From positions 1 to 9,172 of the forward strand of contig CAJPRR010000092.1 of NCBI GenBank assembly GCA_905373085.1: a DNA stretch of 9,172 nt, written 5' to 3'. Below, piece after piece: positions 4,564 through 9,172 of the stretch. The stretch is from an uncultured Selenomonas sp. GTDB lineage: Bacteria > Bacillota > Negativicutes > Selenomonadales > Selenomonadaceae. The notes under the pieces were generated by a model. The model worked only from the letters and a program-made list of their open reading frames with translations. It ran no database searches and was not told the DNA's origin. The stretch's first letter is position 1. Each line of letters opens with the position of its first letter. The position numbers were made by a program, and so were the translations under genes.

Positions 4564-5859
4564 TCATTCTGTCAGCTTCAATGCCGCTTCCTCGATGTAC
4601 GGCATCTTCTTGTCGACCTTCAGGATGTGCTGCACGAGCCAGTTGAGGAGGAATTTGATGAGTTTGTCGAGCGCGTCTTCTTGGTCGCGGTCGATTTCGT
4701 CGAGGTCGATGTTGTTGAGCTTTTCGACGAAGGCGGTGTGCGCGGCAACCTGCTCGGCAAGGCCGTCGTAGTTGATGCTCTTCATGTAGCGCTCTTCGTC
4801 GGCGAAGTGCTTGATCGTGTAGTCGCGCAGTTCTTCGATGATTGCGACGATGCTGTCAAACTTATCGACGCAGAACTCGTCGTGGACGAGTTCGTAGGTT
4901 TGGCGCACCAAGTTGAAGAGCGTTTCGTGCTCCTTATCGACGAGAGGAATCTGCGTGCGGAATTCGTCCGTGAAGGCGAAGGGATCGGCGGGCGCCTTCT
5001 TCGCCTTGATGACTGTCGTCGTCGGCTTCACTGCCTTGGGAGCGGCTGCTTTTGCGGCAGGTTTGGCCGCAGAAGCAGGTGCAGAGGCTTTTTTCTCCGT
5101 CGGCTTTCCTTCGGCGGTTTTTTTGACTTTTTCCGCCGGTTTGGCTGCTTTCGCGGCAGGCGCTTCATCCTTGTCGCTTTCGTCAGCAGACGCAGCAACA
5201 CTGGCCTGCTTCTTCGCGGCTGTGCGCTTCTTCGTCGCTTTTTTGGCAGGGGCGGCGGGCGCTTCTGTCGGCTGGGGCGTTGAGCCTTCTTCCCCGATGC
5301 CTGCTTTCGCATCTCCTTCAGCAGCGGGTGCTGCTTGACCTTCCTTGGCTGCTTCGCCCGTCGCTTCTTGCGCCTTGGCCGCTTCCTCGGCGTGTGTCGC
5401 TTCCGCCGCCCGCGCCTCCTTTGCGGCTTTCGCTTTCGCCTCGGCGGCGGCGGCCTTCGCTTTCTTCAGTGCGCTGCCGATCAGCATGTCGCTCGATAAG
5501 ATGTGCTGCAGAAACCATTCGTTGAGGAAGTGCAGGAGGCTTACAAGTTCCTCCTGGTCGTTCTGGAAGTTCATCGAGGATTTATGCCGGTCGATGACTT
5601 CGCGAAAGTGTGCGTGCGCCTCCTTCTGATTTGCAAGCTCGCCGTCGCGCGACATGGCCATGATTTCTTCTTCGTAGACGTGCTGTTTGACGATGTGATC
5701 GTGCATCGTCGCCAAGATCTGTCCGATCAGTCGGTGGTACTCGTCCTCATGGCCTGCAGCGAGCGCCTCGCGCGCTTCTTCCATGTCCTCCAAGAGGCGT
5801 CGGTGTCCGTTGTCGATAAAGGGGATGCCTGTTTCAAAATTTTCCAAGAAGCGGTACAT
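4564..5859 (-). CDS. Two-domain bacteriohemerythrin with long Ala/Lys/Pro linker
   Basis: Cytoplasmic non-haem diiron protein (431 aa) expected to bind O2 or NO, or to sense or store iron/oxygen. Domain 1 (about 1-130) shows H19 (IDNGH), H60-x3-E64, H82 (HAHF) and H119-x4-D124. Domain 2 (about 293-425) shows H311 (VDKEH), H351-x3-E355 (HFADEE), H374 (HTAF) and H411-x4-D416. The first His of the usual H-x3-H pair is Gln in both domains (Q78, Q370). Residues 131-292 are a low-complexity linker of Ala, Lys, Glu and Pro resembling histone H1 tails. I start at ATG 5859 because GGAG lies 8 nt upstream and the sequence MYRFLENFETGI opens a hemerythrin fold directly; the frame stays open 66 codons further but crosses the promoter. 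Transcribed alone, divergent from rarA. Confidence 0.92.
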   Translation of the reverse strand: MYRFLENFETGIPFIDNGHRRLLEDMEEAREALAAGHEDEYHRLIGQILATMHDHIVKQHVYEEEIMAMSRDGELANQKEAHAHFREVIDRHKSSMNFQNDQEELVSLLHFLNEWFLQHILSSDMLIGSALKKAKAAAAEAKAKAAKEARAAEATHAEEAAKAQEATGEAAKEGQAAPAAEGDAKAGIGEEGSTPQPTEAPAAPAKKATKKRTAAKKQASVAASADESDKDEAPAAKAAKPAEKVKKTAEGKPTEKKASAPASAAKPAAKAAAPKAVKPTTTVIKAKKAPADPFAFTDEFRTQIPLVDKEHETLFNLVRQTYELVHDEFCVDKFDSIVAIIEELRDYTIKHFADEERYMKSINYDGLAEQVAAHTAFVEKLNNIDLDEIDRDQEDALDKLIKFLLNWLVQHILKVDKKMPYIEEAALKLTE

Positions 5860-5897
5860 AAGGCTCACTCCATTTTTGCATAGTAATTCTCTTCTAA

Positions 5898-5926
5898 AGT
5901 ATATCGTAGGTTGGGAGGTTTGTCTT
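5898..5926 (-). promoter_or_regulatory. Promoter of the hemerythrin gene
   Basis: On the minus strand AAGACA (5921-5926) and TATACT (5898-5903) are 17 bp apart, giving a leader of about 30 nt before ATG 5859. It also shows that the longer upstream reading frame cannot all be translated from this transcript. Confidence 0.6.
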
Positions 5927-5937
5927 AAGCTCATCTT

Positions 5938-5964
5938 TTGACCCATGGCGATATCTGCTATAAT
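5938..5964 (+). promoter_or_regulatory. Promoter of rarA
   Basis: A perfect TATAAT (5959-5964) preceded by TGC makes an extended -10. TTGACC (5938-5943) is 15 bp upstream, shorter than ideal, but the extended -10 compensates. The start near 5971 lies downstream of the first in-frame ATG (5945), which therefore cannot be the start codon from this promoter. Confidence 0.7.
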
Positions 5965-5986
5965 GGAAAGAAATGAGGTGTGGAGG

Positions 5987-7315
5987 ATGGAAATGGAACA
6001 GGAGTCACTTTTTCGGCGCGAGGTCGATTTGCCGCTGGCGGCGCGGATGCGCCCCAAAAGTCTCGCGGATTATGTGGGGCAGCAGCACCTCGTGGGCAAG
6101 GGAAAGATGCTTAGGAAGCTCATCGCCGAGGACAAGATCTTCTCGATGATCTTCTGGGGGCCGCCGGGCGTCGGCAAGACGACGCTCGCACGCATCATCG
6201 CGCGGGAGACGAAGGCTCGCTTTATCGACTTTTCCGCCGTGACGAGCGGCATCAAGGAGATCCGCACGGTCATGCAGGAGGCGGAGAAGAATACGGCGTA
6301 CGGCGAGCGCACGATTCTCTTCGTCGATGAGATCCATCGCTTCAACAAGGCGCAGCAGGACGCCTTTCTGCCGTTTGTGGAGAAGGGAAGCATCATCCTC
6401 ATCGGCGCGACGACGGAGAATCCGTCGTTCGAGATCAACAGCGCTCTTCTGTCGCGCTGCCGCGTCTTTGTGCTCAAGGCCTTGCAGAAGGAGGACATCC
6501 TGGGGCTTCTGCGCCGTGCGCTTACAGCGCCTGAGGGCTTCGGCAATCAGAAGGTGGAGATTGCGGACGATCTTCTGGAAGCGCTTGCCGTGTTCGCCAA
6601 CGGCGACGCTCGCACAGCCCTTTCGACCTTGGAAATCGTCGTTTTGAACGGCGAAGTCGAAAAGGATGCGATCAAGGTCACGCGCGAAACGGTGGAGCAG
6701 TGCTTGGAGAAGAAGTCTCTGCTCTACGACAAGAAGGGCGAGGAGCATTACAATCTGATTTCGGCGCTTCACAAGTCGATGCGAAACTCCGATGCCGACG
6801 CTTCGGTCTACTGGCTCGCTCGCATGTTGGAAGCGGGCGAAGATCCTCTCTATATCGCACGGCGCATCGTGCGCTTTGCGAGCGAGGATGTGGGACTTGC
6901 CGATCCGCGCGCTCTGGAGCTTGCCGTCGCGGCGTATCAAGCGTGTCACTTCATCGGCATGCCCGAGTGCTCGGTTCATCTGACGGAGGCTGCCGTTTAC
7001 ATGGCGCTCGCGCCGAAGTCGAACGCGATGGAAGTCGCCTACTTGAAGGCAAAGGCCGATGCGACGAAGCGTCTCGCTGAGCCTGTGCCGCTCGTCATAC
7101 GGAATGCCGTGACGCGGCTCATGAAGGACGAGGGCTACGGCAAAGGATATCAATACGCGCACAACGCGAAGGACAAGCTCACGAACATGCAGTGCCTGCC
7201 CGATGATCTTCTGGGGAGCGTCTACTACGAGCCGACGGAGGAGGGGCTTGAGGGCCGCTTCAAGGCGCGGCTCGCCGATATCAAGCGCTGGAAGAAGGAG
7301 CATGGCGCGAAGTAG
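5987..7315 (+). CDS. rarA: Replication-associated recombination protein A (RarA/MgsA/YcaJ), AAA+ ATPase
   Basis: A clamp-loader-like ATPase of 442 aa that acts at stalled replication forks; family members form tetramers and bind single-stranded DNA-binding protein and DNA ends. From ATG 5987: Walker A GPPGVGKT at 58-65, Walker B with DEIH at 114-117 followed by the family hallmark HRFNKAQQDAFL, sensor-1 region GATTENPS at 140-147 and the arginine-finger region LLSRCRVF around 155-160. The C-terminal third is the MgsA-type tetramerisation domain (GYGKGYQYAHNAKDK). GAGGTG (5975-5980) precedes ATG 5987; ATG 5993, two codons later with GGAGG 6 nt upstream, is almost equally good. Own promoter upstream, terminator downstream, so it is probably transcribed alone. 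Confidence 0.96.
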   Translation: MEMEQESLFRREVDLPLAARMRPKSLADYVGQQHLVGKGKMLRKLIAEDKIFSMIFWGPPGVGKTTLARIIARETKARFIDFSAVTSGIKEIRTVMQEAEKNTAYGERTILFVDEIHRFNKAQQDAFLPFVEKGSIILIGATTENPSFEINSALLSRCRVFVLKALQKEDILGLLRRALTAPEGFGNQKVEIADDLLEALAVFANGDARTALSTLEIVVLNGEVEKDAIKVTRETVEQCLEKKSLLYDKKGEEHYNLISALHKSMRNSDADASVYWLARMLEAGEDPLYIARRIVRFASEDVGLADPRALELAVAAYQACHFIGMPECSVHLTEAAVYMALAPKSNAMEVAYLKAKADATKRLAEPVPLVIRNAVTRLMKDEGYGKGYQYAHNAKDKLTNMQCLPDDLLGSVYYEPTEEGLEGRFKARLADIKRWKKEHGAK

Positions 7316-7366
7316 GCAGGGCAGAGTGCAGGAGAGCGGAAAGCGAAGAGATGACAAAGGGATGAA

Positions 7367-7410
7367 AAAAGCATCGCACCGGCGCTGAGTCGGGCGATGC
7401 TTTTAAATTT
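7367..7410. terminator. Bidirectional terminator between rarA and the ABC operon
   Basis: AAAAGCATCGC (7367-7377) and GCGATGCTTTT (7394-7404) form an 11-bp stem around a GC-rich 16-nt loop, with T-runs on both strands. It lies between convergent genes and can serve rarA on the plus strand and the ABC transporter operon on the minus strand. Confidence 0.85.
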
Positions 7411-7414
7411 TATT

Positions 7415-8209
7415 TCACGAAAGTAGCAGGCTGTCATTCGCCATTTCATTGCCTGCAGCCTTTTCAAAGAGCGCGAGCAGGTCGCGCACGGTCAGACGCG
7501 ATTTTTCCTCGCCTTTGACGTCGACGAGGATGTTTCCTTCGTGCATCATGATGAGGCGGTTGCCGAGGCGAAGGGCGTCCTTCATGTTGTGCGTAATCAT
7601 GAGCGTCGTGAGCTTGCGCTTTTCTACGATGGATTTCGTGATGTCGAGAACTTTTTCCGCCGTCTTGGGGTCGAGTGCCGCCGTGTGCTCGTCGAGGAGC
7701 AGGAGCTTAGGCTCGGCCAGCGTCGCCATGAGAAGCGTCAGCGCTTGGCGCTGGCCGCCCGAGAGCAGGCCGACCTTGGATTCGAGGCGGTCTTCGAGGC
7801 CGAGGTCGAGTCCCGCCAAGAGTTCTTGGAAGCGTTCGCGCTGCGCTTTGGAGAAGCTCCAGCGAAGGCGCGGCGCGTTGCCGCGGCGTGCGGCAATGGC
7901 GAGGTTTTCCTCGATCATCATGCCCGCCGCCGTGCCCATCATGGGGTCTTGGAAGACGCGCCCGATGTACTTGGCGCGCTTGTGCTCGGGCCACTTCGTG
8001 ATGTCTGTGCCCGCGATGACGATGCTGCCCGCATCGACGCGGAAGGTGCCGGCGATGGAGTTCATCAGCGTCGACTTGCCCGCACCGTTGCCGCCGATGA
8101 CGGTCACGAAGTCGCCGGGCGCAAGGTGCAGCGTGACGCCTCGGAGCGCGTACTTTTCTGTGATTGTGCCGGGATTGAAGGTCTTGGCGATGTTTTGAAG
8201 CTTGAGCAT
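7415..8209 (-). CDS. ABC transporter ATP-binding protein (COG1101-type)
   Basis: Cytoplasmic ATPase (264 aa) energising import through the adjacent permease. Walker A GGNGAGKST at 39-47, Q-loop Q87 (VFQDP), signature LSGGQ at 149-153, Walker B LLLLDE ending at E174 followed by H175, and switch His H207 (ITHNM). The LLDEHTAALDP form is typical of the COG1101 group that pairs with COG4120 permeases and COG2984 binding proteins; some of these are tryptophan/tyrosine transporters (TrpXYZ-type), but the substrate cannot be read from this sequence. Its ATG shares one base with the permease stop (TGATG), and AGGAGG lies 10 nt upstream inside the permease gene, so the two are translationally coupled. 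Confidence 0.95.
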   Translation of the reverse strand: MLKLQNIAKTFNPGTITEKYALRGVTLHLAPGDFVTVIGGNGAGKSTLMNSIAGTFRVDAGSIVIAGTDITKWPEHKRAKYIGRVFQDPMMGTAAGMMIEENLAIAARRGNAPRLRWSFSKAQRERFQELLAGLDLGLEDRLESKVGLLSGGQRQALTLLMATLAEPKLLLLDEHTAALDPKTAEKVLDITKSIVEKRKLTTLMITHNMKDALRLGNRLIMMHEGNILVDVKGEEKSRLTVRDLLALFEKAAGNEMANDSLLLS

Positions 8210-9090
8210 CAGCGAGAGCCTCCTTTCGCGCGGCGGATGCGCGCCTGGATGAGAGGCAGGGACAGTGCGAGCGCGACGAGCGCCGCCGTGAAGAGCTTGA
8301 GGTCGTTGGGCGGCATGCCGAGTTCGAGGACGATGGCGATGACGGCGCGGTAGACGATGGAGCCGCCGATGACGGAGAGGAGACAGTTTTTGAAGCTGCG
8401 CGTGCCGAAGAGCACTTCGCCGATGATGACGGAGGCGAGGCCGATGACGATCGTGCCGACGCCCATGCCGACGTCAGCGAAGCCGTTCGACTGCGCGACG
8501 AGCGCTCCCGAGATGGCGACGAGACCGTTCGAGAGCAGGAGGCCGAGGATGATCGTCATGTCGGTATTGACGCCGTTCGCGCGGATCATGTGCGGGTTGT
8601 CGCCCGTCGCACGGATCGCCGCGCCGAGTTCCGTGCCGAAGAAGTAGTAGCACGCGACGCCGATGACGGCGACGACGAGAAAGCCCATGGCGAGCACGGC
8701 GACTTCGCGCGTGAGGCCGAAACTCTGCGCCTGCGTGAAGATCGTCTGCGTGTTGAGAAGAGGCAGGTTCGCCTTGCCCATGATGCGAAGGTTCACGGAG
8801 TAGAGCGCGATCATCGTGAGGATGCCGGCGAGGAGCGCGGGAATCTTGAGCTTCGTCGTCAGAAGTCCCGTGACGACGCCCGAGATCATGCCCGCGACGA
8901 AGGCGGCAAAAATGGCGAGAAGCGGCGCGGAGCCGGCGGCAAGAAGGGTCGCTGCCGTCGCCGCGCCCAGCGGGAAGCTGCCCTCGACGGTGAGGTCGGC
9001 GATGTCGAGGACGCGGAAGGTCAGGTAGACGCCGATGGCGAGGAGCGCCCAAAGGAGTCCTTGGGAAATCGTTGGTATGATGAGATCCAT
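8209..9090 (-). CDS. ABC transporter permease (BPD_transp_2 / COG4120-type)
   Basis: Integral membrane protein of 293 aa with eight or nine hydrophobic segments, the transport channel for the ATPase encoded next. It belongs to the LivH/RbsC-like permease superfamily: the cytoplasmic coupling loop reads GTELGAAIRATGDNPHMIRANG (spanning about 152-173), and the N-terminal region around 24-40 (TFRVLDIADLTVEG) is characteristic of the group paired with COG1101 ATPases. I start at ATG 9090 since AAGGAG lies 11 nt upstream; the frame stays open 12 codons further but into the intergenic hairpin. The periplasmic binding protein expected in this operon is not in the window and is probably just beyond the right edge, given the short 82-bp gap left. 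Confidence 0.94.
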   Translation of the reverse strand: MDLIIPTISQGLLWALLAIGVYLTFRVLDIADLTVEGSFPLGAATAATLLAAGSAPLLAIFAAFVAGMISGVVTGLLTTKLKIPALLAGILTMIALYSVNLRIMGKANLPLLNTQTIFTQAQSFGLTREVAVLAMGFLVVAVIGVACYYFFGTELGAAIRATGDNPHMIRANGVNTDMTIILGLLLSNGLVAISGALVAQSNGFADVGMGVGTIVIGLASVIIGEVLFGTRSFKNCLLSVIGGSIVYRAVIAIVLELGMPPNDLKLFTAALVALALSLPLIQARIRRAKGGSR

Positions 9091-9117
9091 AGAGAGAAAT
9101 TCTCCTTTTCGACAATA

Positions 9118-9143
9118 CAGCCGCAAGAGAGCGCTTGCGGCTG
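9118..9143 (-). other. Intercistronic hairpin upstream of the permease
   Basis: CAGCCGCAAG and CTTGCGGCTG form a perfect 10-bp GC-rich stem with a 6-nt loop. It lies 28 nt before the permease start in the operon direction and has no T-run. In transporter operons such hairpins often sit between the highly expressed binding-protein gene and the permease, protecting the upstream message or lowering downstream expression; that role here is inference. No gene is seen in 9091-9172. Confidence 0.55.
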
Positions 9144-9172
9144 CATCATGGTTTTGATGGGGCGGAGGTTAC

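Noticed and set aside
4516..5283. 255-codon plus-strand frame opposite the hemerythrin gene
   Set aside because: Its composition (Val/Asp/Phe, then Arg/Gly/Phe-rich) mirrors the hemerythrin and its low-complexity linker; no ribosome site or domain.
6005..7357. 450-codon minus-strand frame opposite rarA
   Set aside because: Shadow of rarA: no domain, Arg/His/Leu-rich composition, and it crosses the rarA stop into the intergenic region.
7541..8353. 270-codon plus-strand frame opposite the ABC genes
   Set aside because: It spans two real, motif-complete genes on the other strand and has no recognisable domain.
1..9172. CRISPR array, toxin-antitoxin pair or defence system
   Set aside because: No regularly spaced repeats and no matching gene pairs were found.

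Overview
The window looks like the chromosome of a fairly GC-rich anaerobe of the Firmicutes, most likely a Negativicutes member such as Selenomonas or a relative. This is inference from gene content (class I-type hybrid-cluster protein, two-domain bacteriohemerythrin, a COG1101/COG4120-type ABC transporter), Gram-positive-like Shine-Dalgarno sites and GC/AT-skewed codon choice. No rRNA or species marker is present.

Layout. Positions 1-1485 form a compact putative mobile or invertible unit: 51-bp near-identical terminal inverted repeats (48/51 matching) enclosing one tyrosine recombinase gene, a 28-codon leader ORF and a possible outward-facing promoter. The recombinase uses many ATA codons, unlike the rest of the window. 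An unusual long hairpin (1486-1534) begins at the very next base after the right repeat. It is followed by a tRNA-Pro(GGG) gene on the minus strand with a clear -10 box and a possible terminator. Positions 1875-3689 hold hcp (hybrid-cluster protein) with a perfect GGTAAC-AAGT-GTTACC operator about 41 bp upstream of the predicted transcription start, a leader hairpin and a strong terminator. Next comes a separately transcribed, unrecognised three-helix membrane protein (3799-4509) whose stop codon lies inside its terminator. Facing it is a two-domain hemerythrin with a 160-residue Ala/Lys/Pro linker (4564-5859, minus). It diverges from rarA/mgsA (5987-7315, plus), a clamp-loader-like AAA+ ATPase of stalled-fork repair. 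A shared terminator separates rarA from a minus-strand ABC transporter operon (ATPase 7415-8209, permease 8209-9090, translationally coupled). Its substrate-binding protein is probably encoded just past the right edge.

How the parts relate. Hcp and the hemerythrin are both iron proteins linked to nitric oxide, oxygen or nitrosative stress, and RarA is a DNA-damage protein, so the middle can be read as a loose stress neighbourhood. Each gene has its own promoter or terminator, so they are not one operon. The transporter is an independent uptake operon. The most unusual part is the repeat-bounded recombinase unit at the left end: no excisionase, no cargo and no arm-binding domain is seen, and each terminal repeat contains its own core-site-like palindrome.
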